Assembly (NCBI GenBank): GCA_963739615.1
Contig: CAVUBD010000031.1
Span: forward strand, 17,254-81,253
Length of the DNA stretch: 64,000 bases
Direction: 5' to 3'
DNA from: Palsa-504 sp963739615
Lineage (GTDB): Bacteria; Actinomycetota; Actinomycetes; Streptosporangiales; Streptosporangiaceae
A program made the translations under genes and the position numbers. Below, piece by piece: positions 35,227 to 44,393 of this stretch (position 1 is its first letter; the number at the start of each line of letters is the position of its first letter). A model generated the notes under the pieces. It searched no databases and had not been told where the DNA came from. It saw only the letters and a list, made by a program, of their open reading frames with translations.

Positions 35227-35229
35227 GCC

Positions 35230-36080
35230 TTACTCCATTCGCTTCGCGAGATGTTCGAGGTAGCCCGTGGTGTCCGCGGGTTCAAGCGCGGCATCACAAG
35301 CACGCTCGAACGACTGGATATACCCCTGTACCGACTCCGGCTTGCTCACCTCCTCGACCGAGTAATCGGTTTCTATGAAGACCAGGCTCGGCTCGTCATC
35401 GCGAAAGCCAAGGATGTTGACCATCGAAACGATGCCGATCGGCGGCCCGTCCTCGAACCGCTGGATATGCAGCTGGACATTCCGGCGGGTACTCAGCACC
35501 ACCAGGTGCTCGATCTGCTCCCTGCGGTCCTCTCTCAGCCCCCACCGGTAAAGCAAGGAGGCCTCGGTGATCACGGCGCTGAACATGGGAGCGGAGCCGT
35601 CTTTGCGGTCCAGGATTTCCTGGCGGCGTTCCCGGGATTCGAGTGCCCGGCGCCGGAACGCGGGCGGCCGGGGCCGGCCCGCATCAGCGCCTCGGTGTAG
35701 GCGCGGATCTGCAGGAGCCCGGGCAGCACCAGCGGCATGAAGACGCGGATGGTGGTGGCGTCGTTCTCGTAACCCGGGAATTCACCGTCGAAGATCTCGG
35801 GGTACTCACGCCACCAGGGCCGGGCCCTGGCCCGGATGGCCAGGTCCTCGATTTCGTCTTTTTCCTGGCCCTCGATGCCGTATATGCGAATAAGGTCCCT
35901 GATGTCGCTCATCTCGGGCCTTTTCCACTGATTAGCCTCGAAGCGGCCGACCTTGCCGCGACCCCAGTTCAGGATGTCGCAGGCGTGGTTGGCGGTGTAG
36001 CCCGTCCGCAGGCGCGCCGCAGTGAGCCGCCGGGCCAGCCGACGCTTGGCAATGGTGGCACCGTAAGCGTCATCTGCCAT
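35230..36080 (-). CDS. XRE-family regulator with DUF5753 domain, one frame change
   Basis: N-terminal helix-turn-helix (AKRRLARRLTAARLRTGYTA, NWGRGKVGRFEANQWKRPEM), then the DUF5753 sensor (PWWREYPEIFDGEFPGYEND, LPGLLQIRAYTEALMR). The frame breaks near 35670; one added base gives FRRRALESRERRQEILDRK and links to the second frame (VITEASLLYRWGLREDRREQ ... SPVQGYI-like end) down to 35230. ATG 36080 has AAGGAGG 8 bases upstream, so the longer start at 36143 is wrong. Joined length about 283, normal for the family. Its likely operator is discussed under the regulatory site at 36133. Confidence 0.82.
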
Positions 36081-36132
36081 TGCGCCCCTCCTTGACAGGA
36101 AGCCCTGTCGTGCCTTACACGGTACCCAAATT

Positions 36133-36146
36133 GTGATTCGCAAATC
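36133..36146. promoter_or_regulatory. Candidate operator of the XRE regulator
   Basis: GTGATTCGCAAATC holds the inverted pair GATT...AATC, 53 bp upstream of the XRE start. The same two pieces, as CGAATCAC and GATTTGCG, occur upstream of the methyltransferase gene. Inference from shared words only. Confidence 0.35.
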
Positions 36147-36190
36147 AAGGTGCAGCGTGCCCCTAGTTCGGGGGTGGTTCCGGTATCGCG

Positions 36191-36568
36191 TCAGCTGGTA
36201 CTGGCCGAATCCGCTGCGGCCGTGCTCGGGACTGCGGCCGTGCTCGGGACTGCGGCCGTGCTCGGGACTGCGGCCGTGCTCGGGACTGCGGCGGCGCTCG
36301 GGACTGCGGCGGCGTCGAACTCGCCGTTCCGCGCGCCGTCAAGGAAGCACTCCCACTCGTGCCGGTCGAACACGAGTACCCTCTGGTCCGGATCGCCCGC
36401 CACCCGCATCAGGACCCACTCGGCGCGATCTGGCGGGGCGGATGCGTCGCCGCCCCGCGCGAAGGCGACCTCGATCACGCCGTCGCCGTGGCCGGAGCGG
36501 TGCCAGACCTGCGCGGCCACGTCAATGCCAAGCTCGGAGACTGCTGGCTTAGCGGCTTTGGGGTTCAC
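36191..36568 (-). CDS. DUF397-like protein with repeat tail
   Basis: 125 residues. VWHRSGHGDGVIEVAFARG, GDPDQRVLVFDRHEWECFL and DGARNGEFD match the larger DUF397 relatives. The start is GTG 36568, which overlaps the methyltransferase stop (GTGA) and has AGGAA just upstream; the frame further up is the methyltransferase gene in another register. The C-terminus is an AAVPST repeat. The overlap couples it tightly to the SAM methyltransferase. Confidence 0.75.
   Translation of the reverse strand: MNPKAAKPAVSELGIDVAAQVWHRSGHGDGVIEVAFARGGDASAPPDRAEWVLMRVAGDPDQRVLVFDRHEWECFLDGARNGEFDAAAVPSAAAVPSTAAVPSTAAVPSTAAVPSTAAADSASTS
36219..36308 (-). repeat. Five 18-bp tandem repeats coding the AAVPST tail
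   Basis: GCCGTGCTCGGGACTGCG occurs five times in a row, the last with two changes, in frame with the DUF397-like protein. Copies are almost identical, so expansion is recent. Confidence 0.9.
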
Positions 36569-37389
36569 GGCTTCCTGGCCACGCCGCAGTAGAGCCACCG
36601 CGAGCCGTCGCTGTCCGCGAGCTCGACATCCTCGGCGCCCCACAGGCCGGTGAACGTGACGCCTGGCTCGGCTCCCTCGTAAGGCGCGACTAGTTCCAGC
36701 CCGCGGAAGAACCGCTCGACCTTGGCCTTGGAGCGGAAGTACATGTGCTCGGTGGCGGTGTCGAAGACGGCACGGAAGCCCTCGGCCGCGGCCGGCGGCT
36801 TGTAGTCGTCGGTGAGGTGCGACAGCGACAGGTAGCTGTCGCGCGCCAGCGCGTCCAGGTAGCGCGATACCAGCGCCCAGGGGTCGGACGGATCGGAGAC
36901 GAACATCATGACCCCGGTCATCAGCAGGCCGACCGGCTCGCCGAAGTCGATCAGCTTGCGCAGCCCGGGGTGATCCAGGATCGCGTCCGGGTCGCGCAGG
37001 TCAGCGCAGATGACGCTGATCGTGCCGCCGCTGTCCAGCAGCGCCCGGCTGTGCAGTTCCACCATCGGATCGTTGTCGACGTACACGACACGGGCCTCCG
37101 GATGGATCTCCTGCACCACTTCGTGGGTGTTGCCGACCGTCGGCAGCCCGGAGCCGATGTCGACGAACTGCCGCACGCCGCACTGGGCGATAAATTTGGC
37201 CGCGCGCTGGTGAAAGCCGCGATTGGACCAAGCCGCGTCCCTGATCTCCGGCACGGCGGTCAGGATCTGCTCGGCCGCGAACCGGTCGGCCTGAAAGTAG
37301 TTGCTGCCTTTCAGCATGTAGTCATAGATCCGGGCCGGGGTGAGCCGGTTCGTATCGACGCCAGCCGGAAAATGGGGAGCCTCGCTCAT
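36565..37389 (-). CDS. DUF574-type SAM-dependent methyltransferase
   Basis: 274 residues. GVDTNRLTPARIYDYMLKGS, NRGFHQRAAKFIAQCGVRQF, the SAM site FVDIGSGLPTVGNTHEV, and VVYVDNDPMVELHSRALL are those of the Methyltransf_19 (DUF574) family that is expanded in streptomycetes and relatives. Substrate unknown. ATG at 37389 with AAGGCGG upstream. Neighbouring XRE and DUF397 genes are its usual company, pointing to a small regulatory module. Confidence 0.88.
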   Translation of the reverse strand: MSEAPHFPAGVDTNRLTPARIYDYMLKGSNYFQADRFAAEQILTAVPEIRDAAWSNRGFHQRAAKFIAQCGVRQFVDIGSGLPTVGNTHEVVQEIHPEARVVYVDNDPMVELHSRALLDSGGTISVICADLRDPDAILDHPGLRKLIDFGEPVGLLMTGVMMFVSDPSDPWALVSRYLDALARDSYLSLSHLTDDYKPPAAAEGFRAVFDTATEHMYFRSKAKVERFFRGLELVAPYEGAEPGVTFTGLWGAEDVELADSDGSRWLYCGVARKP

Positions 37390-37440
37390 GGCCGCCTTCC
37401 GCGGGGTGAACAGTAAGCTCCCAGTCTGACACGATGCGTG

Positions 37441-37470
37441 CGAATCACGAACAGCAACTTGCGATTTGCG
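37441..37470. promoter_or_regulatory. Candidate operator upstream of the methyltransferase
   Basis: CGAATCAC (37441-37448) and GATTTGCG (37463-37470) repeat, on the opposite strand or spaced out, the two halves of the site upstream of the XRE gene. They lie 50-80 bp before the methyltransferase ATG. Suggests joint control by the XRE protein; no experimental basis. Confidence 0.3.
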
Positions 37471-37508
37471 GTAATCGCGCCCGGTCCCGCTCCCAGCGCC
37501 GGGCCTGC

Positions 37509-40500
37509 TTACTCGCGGCCTTCGAGATCGCCTTCCATATCGAGGTAGACCTGACGGAGCTGATCCAGGGTCTTGGCGTCGGGTGACGCCCAGAGCCCGC
37601 GGGACGCGGCCTCGAGCAGGCGTTCGCTGATGCCGCGCAGCGCCCAGGGGTTGGACTGGCGCATGAACAACTGGGTCTGTTCGTCGAACACGTAGGAGGC
37701 GGCTAGCTGCTCGTACATCCAGTCCGGCACCACGCCGGCGGTGGCGTCGTAGCCGAACAGGTAGTCCACCGTGGCCGCGAGCTCGAACGCGCCCTTGTAG
37801 CCGTGCCTGCGCATGGCCGCGATCCAGCGCGGGTTCACCACCCGGGAACGGAAGACGCGCCGGGTCTCCTCGGCCAGCGTGCGCGTCCTTGGCGCGTCCG
37901 GCACCGCCGAGTCGCCGATGTACGCGGCGGGATCGCGGCCGGTCAGGGAGCGCACCATCGCCACCATCCCGCCGTGGTACTGGAAGTAGTCGTCGGAGTC
38001 TGCGATGTCGTGCTCGCGCGTGTCGACGTTCTTGGCCGCCACGGCGATCCGCCGGAACGCGCTTTCCATGTCCGGCCGGGCGTTCACCCCGTCGAGCCCG
38101 CGCCCGTAGGCGAAACCGCCCCACACCGCGTAGACCTCGGCCAGGTCGGCGTCGTCACGCCAGTTCCGCGCGTCGATCAGCGGCAGCAGCCCGGCGCCGT
38201 ACGCGCCGGGCTTGGACCCGAAGATGCGGGTGGTGGCCCGCCGCCAGTCCGCGTGCCGCGCGTGGTCGGCCAGCGCGTGCGCGCGCAGGTAGTTGGATTC
38301 CGGCGGCTCCCCGAGCGCCGCGACGGCCGCGATCGCGTCGTCGAGCAGCGCGATCACGTGCGGGAACGCGTCGCGGAAGAACCCGGAGATGCGCAGCGTG
38401 ACGTCGATCCTCGGACGGCCTAGCTCGGCCAGCGGCACGATCGCGAAGCCGGTGACCCGCCGCGACCCCTCGTCCCACTCCGGCCGGCAGCCGATGAGCG
38501 CGAGCACCTCGGCGATGTCGTCGCCCTGCGTGCGCATGGCGGAGGTGCCCCAGACGGTCAGGCCCACGCAGCGCGGGTACTCCCCCTCGTCCGCCAGGTG
38601 CCTGGCCAGCAGCGAATCGGCCAGGGCCAGGCCGGTCTGGAAGGAGTTGCGGGACGGGATGGCCTTGGGGTCGACCGAGTAGAAGTTGCGCCCGGTCGGC
38701 AGCACATTGACCAGTCCCCTGGTCGGTGAGCCCGATGGCCCGGCGGGCACGTAGCCGCCGTCAAGCGCGTGCAGCACGGCGTCGATCTCGCCGGTGGTGG
38801 CGCGCAGCCGGGGCACCAGTTCGGCGCAGGCGAACTCCAGCACGCGAGTGACCTGTGAGACTTGCGGAGGGGTGAGGCTGGGGGGTGGCGCCGATTCTTC
38901 GTCAGTTTTGGTCGTTATAGCAGCCAAAACTGACGAACGATCTTGAGCGGCGCGGGTGAGGGCGACTTCTGGGGCGCGGGTGGCGTCCCAGTGGGCGGCG
39001 GCTAGGGCTTCGATGAGCTCGCGGGCGGTTTGCTCGTAGCGGTCGGTGCCGGCGCGGGGGGCCTTGTCGCCTTCGGTCAGGCCGAGGGCGGCGCGCAGGC
39101 CGGGGAGGGCGCCCCAGCGGGCGCTCCACAGCTGCGGGGCGCGCAGGATGACCAGGACCAGGTTGACCAGGGCCGCACCCGCGGGAGCGAGGCCGAGGAT
39201 GTGCAGGCCGTCCTTGATCGCGGCGTCTTTGACCTCGCACAGGTAGCCGTCGATGTGCAGCACGAACTCATCGAATTCCGCCGAGCCTGGTTCGGCGTCG
39301 ACGCCGAGGTCGGCGTGCAGGTGCGCGGCCTGGATCAGCGACCAGATCTGCGCGCGCAGGGGCGGCAGCTTGTCCGGGTCGAGCGCGGCCACGGTCGCGT
39401 ACTCGTCGAGCAACTGCTCCAGCTTGGCCAGTTCGCCATAGGTGTCGGCGCGCGCCATGGGCGGCACCAGGTGGTCGACGATCACCGCGTGCGCGCGCCG
39501 CTTGGCCTGCGTCCCCTCCCCCGGGTCGTTCACGATGAACGGGTACACCATCGGGATATCGCCGAGCACCGCGTCGGGCGCGCACTGCGCGGACAGGCCG
39601 AGTCCCTTGCCTGGCAGCCACTCCAGCGTGCCGTGCTTGCCCAGGTGCACGATCGCGTCGGCGCCGAAGTCCTGGGCCAGCCACCAGTAGGCCGCCAGGT
39701 AGTGATGCGACGGGGGCAGGTCGGGATCGTGGTAGATCGCGACCGGGTTCTCGCCGAACCCGCGCGGCGGCTGGATCATCAGCACCACGTTCCCGAACCG
39801 CAGGCAGGCGAGCACGATGTCGCCGGACTCCTCGTCGGTGTACAGGCTCCCCGGGGGAGCGCCCCAGTGGGCCTGAATGGAGGAGGCAGGACCGTTCGGC
39901 AAATTATTGAAATAACGGCGGTAGGCCTCGAGCGGAACCCGGGCCGGGGCGGCGCGGAGCTGATCTTCTGTGAGCCACTCGGTGTCGTGACCGCCGGCCG
40001 CGATAAGCGAGTGGATGAGCGTGTCGCCGTCCTCGGGGAAGCCGTGGCCGAGGTCGTAGCCCGCGGCCCGCATGGCCCGCAGCAGTGCGACGGCGGAGGC
40101 GGGGGTGTCCAGGCCGACCGCGTTGCCGATCCGGGCGTGCTTGGTGGGATAGGAGGAGAGCATGATGGCGACGCGCTTGGCGTGGTTCGGGGTCTTGGCG
40201 AGGCGGGCGTGGCGGACGGCGATCCCGGCCAGCCGGGCGGCGCGCTCGGGGTCCGCGGCGTACCTGGGGATCCCGTCCGGGCCTTCCTCCTTGAACGAGA
40301 ACGGCACGGTGATCAGGCGGCCGTCGAATTCCGGGATCGCGACCTGCATGGCGGCGTCGGTCGGGGCCAGCGCGGCGCTGGAGGCCTGCCACTGCGCCCG
40401 CGAGCTGGTCAGGCAGAGGCCTTGCAGCACCGGCACGTCCAGGCGGGCCAGCAGTCCCGCGTCCCAGTCGCCCTCGCCGGTCGCGTCGGCGGCCGCGGAG

Positions 40501-41192
40501 CCGCCGGCGGCGAGCACCGTGGTGATCACCACGTCGGCCGGGCGGAGCAGGTCGGCCAGGGTTTGATCGGTTGAGCGCAGCGAGCCGCAGAAGACGGGGA
40601 GGGGGGTGGCGCCCCGTTCGGCCAGGGCGGCGCAGAGGGTGTCGACGAAGGCGGTGTTCCCGGCCAGTTCGTGCGCCCGGTAGAAGATCACGGCGACCAC
40701 GGGACGGCTGAGGTCAGCAGGGCTAGCCGGGCTGGTGAGACTGGCAGGGGCAAGGAGGCCAGGAATCAGGTGCGCACCGTAGGAGGGCATGGGGTGCGGG
40801 GGGGCGAAGGGCTCGCCGGTGAGGAAGAGCGTGTCGGAGAGGAAACGGGCCAGCTCGCGCAGGTTCTCCGGGCCGCCTTCACGCAGGTAGCCGAGGGTCT
40901 CGGCGGTCACCCCCGCGGGCACCGTGGACAGCGCCATCAGCTCGGCGTCCGGGGCGGCTTCCCCGCCCAGCGCCACCAGCGGCTTCCCGGCCGCCTGGAG
41001 CGCGGCCACGCCGTCTGGCCAGGCCTTTCGCCCGCCGAGGAGCCGCAGCACCACCAGGTCGGCGCGGCCGGCCAGCCCGGCCGCATCCTGCGCCGCGGTT
41101 CGGGCGGGGTTCGCGGTCAGGTAACCGGCGCCGGAGGCCGCCGCCGCGAGCAGTTCGGTGTCGGCGCTGGAAACCAAGAGAATCGTGAGCAC
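37509..41192 (-). CDS. cobN: Aerobic-type cobaltochelatase large subunit CobN
   Basis: 1227 residues, full length for CobN/ChlH. Recognised stretches: VALLRAMRAAGYDLGHGFPE, VLMIQPPRGFGENPVAIYHD, DFGADAIVHLGKHGTLEWLP, YPFIVNDPGEGTQAKRRAHA and TMRTQGDDIAEVLAL-like sequence near the C-terminus. Binds hydrogenobyrinic acid a,c-diamide and inserts cobalt with an ATPase partner, here probably the ChlI/ChlD protein of the riboswitch operon. GTG at 41192, inside GTGAGTGCTCAC. I see no riboswitch in the 110 bp upstream, so its control differs from the main operon. A short unusual run, VLAAITTKTDEES, splits the C-terminal third. Confidence 0.95.
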   Translation of the reverse strand: MLTILLVSSADTELLAAAASGAGYLTANPARTAAQDAAGLAGRADLVVLRLLGGRKAWPDGVAALQAAGKPLVALGGEAAPDAELMALSTVPAGVTAETLGYLREGGPENLRELARFLSDTLFLTGEPFAPPHPMPSYGAHLIPGLLAPASLTSPASPADLSRPVVAVIFYRAHELAGNTAFVDTLCAALAERGATPLPVFCGSLRSTDQTLADLLRPADVVITTVLAAGGSAAADATGEGDWDAGLLARLDVPVLQGLCLTSSRAQWQASSAALAPTDAAMQVAIPEFDGRLITVPFSFKEEGPDGIPRYAADPERAARLAGIAVRHARLAKTPNHAKRVAIMLSSYPTKHARIGNAVGLDTPASAVALLRAMRAAGYDLGHGFPEDGDTLIHSLIAAGGHDTEWLTEDQLRAAPARVPLEAYRRYFNNLPNGPASSIQAHWGAPPGSLYTDEESGDIVLACLRFGNVVLMIQPPRGFGENPVAIYHDPDLPPSHHYLAAYWWLAQDFGADAIVHLGKHGTLEWLPGKGLGLSAQCAPDAVLGDIPMVYPFIVNDPGEGTQAKRRAHAVIVDHLVPPMARADTYGELAKLEQLLDEYATVAALDPDKLPPLRAQIWSLIQAAHLHADLGVDAEPGSAEFDEFVLHIDGYLCEVKDAAIKDGLHILGLAPAGAALVNLVLVILRAPQLWSARWGALPGLRAALGLTEGDKAPRAGTDRYEQTARELIEALAAAHWDATRAPEVALTRAAQDRSSVLAAITTKTDEESAPPPSLTPPQVSQVTRVLEFACAELVPRLRATTGEIDAVLHALDGGYVPAGPSGSPTRGLVNVLPTGRNFYSVDPKAIPSRNSFQTGLALADSLLARHLADEGEYPRCVGLTVWGTSAMRTQGDDIAEVLALIGCRPEWDEGSRRVTGFAIVPLAELGRPRIDVTLRISGFFRDAFPHVIALLDDAIAAVAALGEPPESNYLRAHALADHARHADWRRATTRIFGSKPGAYGAGLLPLIDARNWRDDADLAEVYAVWGGFAYGRGLDGVNARPDMESAFRRIAVAAKNVDTREHDIADSDDYFQYHGGMVAMVRSLTGRDPAAYIGDSAVPDAPRTRTLAEETRRVFRSRVVNPRWIAAMRRHGYKGAFELAATVDYLFGYDATAGVVPDWMYEQLAASYVFDEQTQLFMRQSNPWALRGISERLLEAASRGLWASPDAKTLDQLRQVYLDMEGDLEGRE

Positions 41193-41298
41193 TCACCGAT
41201 ACTGCCATGCCGGCCGACAGCAAACTGGCTGGGCACTCACAGTCGGCGTACAGGCTGGGCAAGGTGATGTCCAAGATCCGAGACGCAGCCTTACCGCC

Positions 41299-41976
41299 AT
41301 GAACAACTCATATGGCACTCCAGCCGGGGGCTACGGGGGCACCCCGGCGGGCACACCTTCCTTGACCGCGCCGGCTCGCAAGAGGCGGCTGTTCCGGTGG
41401 GGGGCGGGCATCACCTTGGCCGGCTTCCTGGCGGGAGGCGGGATCGCGCTGGCGGCTACCTCCGGCGGCGGCACGGCCGCCAGCGGTCCCGCCGGCACGA
41501 CCGCCAGCGGTCCCGCCGGCACGGCCGCCAGCGGTCCCGTCGGCACGGCCGCGGTGCTGAACTCGGCGCTCAACCTCGCCAGCAGCCCGGCCACCACGAG
41601 CGGTTCCAGCGTGCCGGCCCGCCGGGCCCGGTGGGCCCTGGCCCGGCTGCGCCTGCTCGGCGGCGTTGACGGTCAGTTCACCTTCCATAACAAGACGGGT
41701 TTCCACACGATCGCGTTCGAGCGCGGCACGATCCAGTCGGTAAGCGGCAGCAATGTCGTGATCAAGGCCGCCGACGGCACCACCTGGACCTGGGTCACCG
41801 TGAGCGACACGGTGGTCAGGAAGGGCGGCAGCAAGACCACGACCAGCGCGCTGTCGCCAGGTGAAACCGTGTTCGCTGGAGGGCCCGTGGTCAGCGAGGC
41901 CAAGGATGCTCGCCTGATCGTCATCAAGGCGGCGGGAGCTGCTGGATCTTCTTCCGCGCAAACATCGTTGAGTTAG
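41299..41976 (+). CDS. Membrane-anchored secreted protein, DUF5666-like
   Basis: 225 residues. Basic KRRLFRWGAG then one transmembrane helix (ITLAGFLAGGGIALAATS), an ASGPAGT repeat linker, and a small beta-rich outer domain (HTIAFERGTIQSVSGSNVVI, TWTWVTVSDTVVRKGG, LSPGETVFAGGPV). This outer domain resembles the DUF5666-type OB-like repeats. ATG 41299. It stands 98 bp before the response regulator, same strand, so it may be read or regulated together with the two-component system; role unknown. Confidence 0.65.
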   Translation: MNNSYGTPAGGYGGTPAGTPSLTAPARKRRLFRWGAGITLAGFLAGGGIALAATSGGGTAASGPAGTTASGPAGTAASGPVGTAAVLNSALNLASSPATTSGSSVPARRARWALARLRLLGGVDGQFTFHNKTGFHTIAFERGTIQSVSGSNVVIKAADGTTWTWVTVSDTVVRKGGSKTTTSALSPGETVFAGGPVVSEAKDARLIVIKAAGAAGSSSAQTSLS

Positions 41977-42074
41977 CTAGCGGCGCATGCGCGGCGCGCC
42001 CCCGGAGCGGGCGCGCCGCGTCGTGCTGCATTACCTTTGCTGCGTCTATGCTGCACAATGAAACGTGAGATGCC

Positions 42075-42824
42075 ATGGCAGACGGTGACCGTATCCCGAA
42101 GGTGCTCGTCGTCGACGACGAGCCGAACATCCGTGAGCTTGTCGAGGTCGCGCTGAAGTTCCACGGCTGCGCGGTCGCCGTCAGCGCCAGCGGCAAAGAC
42201 GCGCTGCACCAGGCCCAGATCTACGAGCCGGACCTGATGATCCTGGATGTCATGCTGCCGGATATGGACGGCTTCGAGGTCTGCCGCTCGCTGCGCGCCG
42301 AAGGCAACGACGTGCCGGTCATCTTCCTGACCGCGCGGGACACCACCTCGGACACGATCCGCGGGCTCACGCTGGGCGGCGACGATTACGTCACCAAGCC
42401 GTTCTCCGTCGAGGCCCTCGTGGCCAGGGTCCGGGCGGTGCTGCGCCGCACCACCCGCTCGCACCGTGGCCGCGGGGAGGACGGCCAGCTGGGCGGCGAC
42501 GCCGAGCTGCTGACGGTGGGCGACCTGGAACTGGACGAAGAGCACTGGGTCGTGCGGCGCGGCGGGACCCAGGTCGAGCTCTCGCCGACGGAGTTCCGGC
42601 TGCTGGCGTACCTGATGCGCAATCAGGGGCGGATGCTGACCAGGCAGCAGCTGCTCGAGAACGTGTGGGGCTGGGAGTTCGCCGGCCAGTCCCAGGTCGT
42701 GGAGACCTACGTGAGCTACCTGCGGCGCAAGCTCGACCCGCTCGGGCCGCCGCTGATCCACACCCAGCGCGGCGTCGGCTACAGCCTGCGTCCGCCGCCG
42801 GAAACTGAGCGCGCGAACCGATGA
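42075..42824 (+). CDS. OmpR/PhoB-type response regulator
   Basis: 249 residues. Receiver: VLVVDDEPNIRELV, phospho-acceptor Asp in LMILDVMLPDMDG, FLTARD, and Lys in VTKPFS. C-terminal winged helix: ELSPTEFRLLAYLMRNQGRM, WGWEFAGQSQVVETYVSYLR and HTQRGVGYSLR. Resembles PrrA/MprA-like actinobacterial regulators. Start ATG 42075; its stop overlaps the kinase ATG (ATGA), so the pair is cognate. Confidence 0.93.
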   Translation: MADGDRIPKVLVVDDEPNIRELVEVALKFHGCAVAVSASGKDALHQAQIYEPDLMILDVMLPDMDGFEVCRSLRAEGNDVPVIFLTARDTTSDTIRGLTLGGDDYVTKPFSVEALVARVRAVLRRTTRSHRGRGEDGQLGGDAELLTVGDLELDEEHWVVRRGGTQVELSPTEFRLLAYLMRNQGRMLTRQQLLENVWGWEFAGQSQVVETYVSYLRRKLDPLGPPLIHTQRGVGYSLRPPPETERANR

Positions 42825-44320
42825 GGATTACGCGGCGGCTGACCACCGGCCGCGGGAGGCTGTCACTGCGGTCCCGGCTGCTGGCCGGGCTCATCACCGT
42901 CACCGCGCTGTTCCTCATCATCATGGGCGTGGTCACCACGGTCGTGCTTGGTAACTCCGAGCATGATCAGTTCCAATCCGACCTGCTCCTGACCACTCGC
43001 ATCAGGCTGTCCGAGGTCGCCGACCTCTCGAGCGGCTACGCCGTGGCCTACCTCAACGTCCCGACTGGTCAGGTAAAGGCGCTGACCCCGCCGTCGAATG
43101 CCACCGCCGAGCTGCAGGCCCTGCTCAATAACCTGGTGGCCACCCGGCAGGCGAGGATATATTTCGGCCCGCGCGGATATCCGGCCAAGACGCTGTTCAG
43201 CGTCTCGCAGCAGGGTTACCCGGCCCTGACCGCGGTCTGGCGGGCGATCAGCGCCACCGAGGCATCGCACAGCGGCGGCACGGTGCTGCCCGGGGCGAGC
43301 GTACTGGTGATCGCGCGCCCGGACAGCGCGGTCGGCAGCCAGGTCCGGGGCCTGGTCCTCGCCGAGCTGATCACGGGCGCGATCCTGCTCGCCTTGCTCG
43401 CGGTGGGCGGTCGCTGGCTGATCAGCCGCGGCCTGGCGCCGCTTGACCGGATGGCGAGCACCGCCGACATGATCACTAGCCGGGGTGACCTGACCGCCCG
43501 GATGCCCGACCCCGGCGACCACGCCGAGGCGGGACGGCTGGCCGGGGCGATCAACACCATGCTTGACCGGATCCAGCAGGCGTTCGGGGCCAGGTGGGAG
43601 TCGGAGCAGAAGGTGCGGCGGTTCGCCGCGGACGCGTCGCATGAGCTGCGCACGCCGCTTACCACCATCCGCGGTTACGCCGAGCTCTACCGGCAGGGGG
43701 CACTGGGACCGGACCGGCTGCCGGACGCCATGCGCCGCATCGAGCAGGAAGCGGACCGGATGTCCAGCCTGGTCGCCGAGCTGCTCGAGCTGGCCAGGCT
43801 GGACCGCAACTCCTCCCTCGACCTGACAGAAACCGATCTTTCTGCCCTGGTCAAGGACGCCGTGGCCGACGCCCAGGCGGTAGAGCCCGGGCGGCCGGTC
43901 AGCGCCAGGACGCCGGACAGCCTCGTAGTGGTGGCCGACGAGCCGCGGATCAGGCAGGTGCTGGCCAACCTGCTCGGCAACGTCCGCGAGCACACCAGCT
44001 CAGACACCCGGGTCTCGGTCCGGCTTTCCCGGGCCGGGCAGGGCGCGCTGCTCGAGGTGACGGACGCCGGCCAGGGCATGGACGAGGAGGCGGCGGCCCG
44101 CGCGTTCGACCGCTTCTACCGGGGCGGGCGCAACGGCAGCAACGGCCACGGCAGCGGCCTCGGGCTGTCCATCGTGCAGGCGATCGCCGCCGCGCACGGC
44201 GGCCACGCCATGCTCAGGTCGGCGGCCGACATCGGCACCAGCGTGCAGGTGTGGATTCCCTTCCATCCCCCGGCCGCTGATTCCGAGCACACCATGCCCC
44301 GCAACGCCGCGTACAACTGA
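42821..44320 (+). CDS. Sensor histidine kinase
   Basis: 499 residues. First transmembrane helix LITVTALFLIIMGVVTTVVL, an outer sensing loop of about 150 residues, second helix LAELITGAILLALLAVGG, HAMP, then HisKA with DASHELRTPLTTIRG and HATPase with NLLGNVREH and GSGLGLSIVQAIAAAHGG. Coupled to the OmpR-type regulator. No recognised sensor domain in the outer loop. Lies directly before the sigma-factor trio, which it might control; that link is inference. Confidence 0.92.
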   Translation: MRITRRLTTGRGRLSLRSRLLAGLITVTALFLIIMGVVTTVVLGNSEHDQFQSDLLLTTRIRLSEVADLSSGYAVAYLNVPTGQVKALTPPSNATAELQALLNNLVATRQARIYFGPRGYPAKTLFSVSQQGYPALTAVWRAISATEASHSGGTVLPGASVLVIARPDSAVGSQVRGLVLAELITGAILLALLAVGGRWLISRGLAPLDRMASTADMITSRGDLTARMPDPGDHAEAGRLAGAINTMLDRIQQAFGARWESEQKVRRFAADASHELRTPLTTIRGYAELYRQGALGPDRLPDAMRRIEQEADRMSSLVAELLELARLDRNSSLDLTETDLSALVKDAVADAQAVEPGRPVSARTPDSLVVVADEPRIRQVLANLLGNVREHTSSDTRVSVRLSRAGQGALLEVTDAGQGMDEEAAARAFDRFYRGGRNGSNGHGSGLGLSIVQAIAAAHGGHAMLRSAADIGTSVQVWIPFHPPAADSEHTMPRNAAYN

Positions 44321-44376
44321 ACTGTGACCGCTGGCTCGTACCCGCTGGCCGGCCAACTAGGCTATCTGCGGGTAAC

Positions 44377-44393
44377 TCAAATACGGTACGTCC
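44377..44393 (+). promoter_or_regulatory. Conserved pre-start motif 1 (candidate -10 for leaderless transcript)
   Basis: TCAAATACGGTACGTCC directly precedes the ATG. TACGGT fits the actinobacterial -10 form TANNNT, with its last T at -7 if transcription begins on the A of ATG. The same motif stands before the two paralogous genes. Confidence 0.45.

Noticed and set aside
41193..41298. Second cobalamin riboswitch before cobN
   Set aside because: The minus-strand sequence lacks the CCGGTG...CCGCAACTGT core; nothing beyond a short GTGAG/CTCAC palindrome is present.
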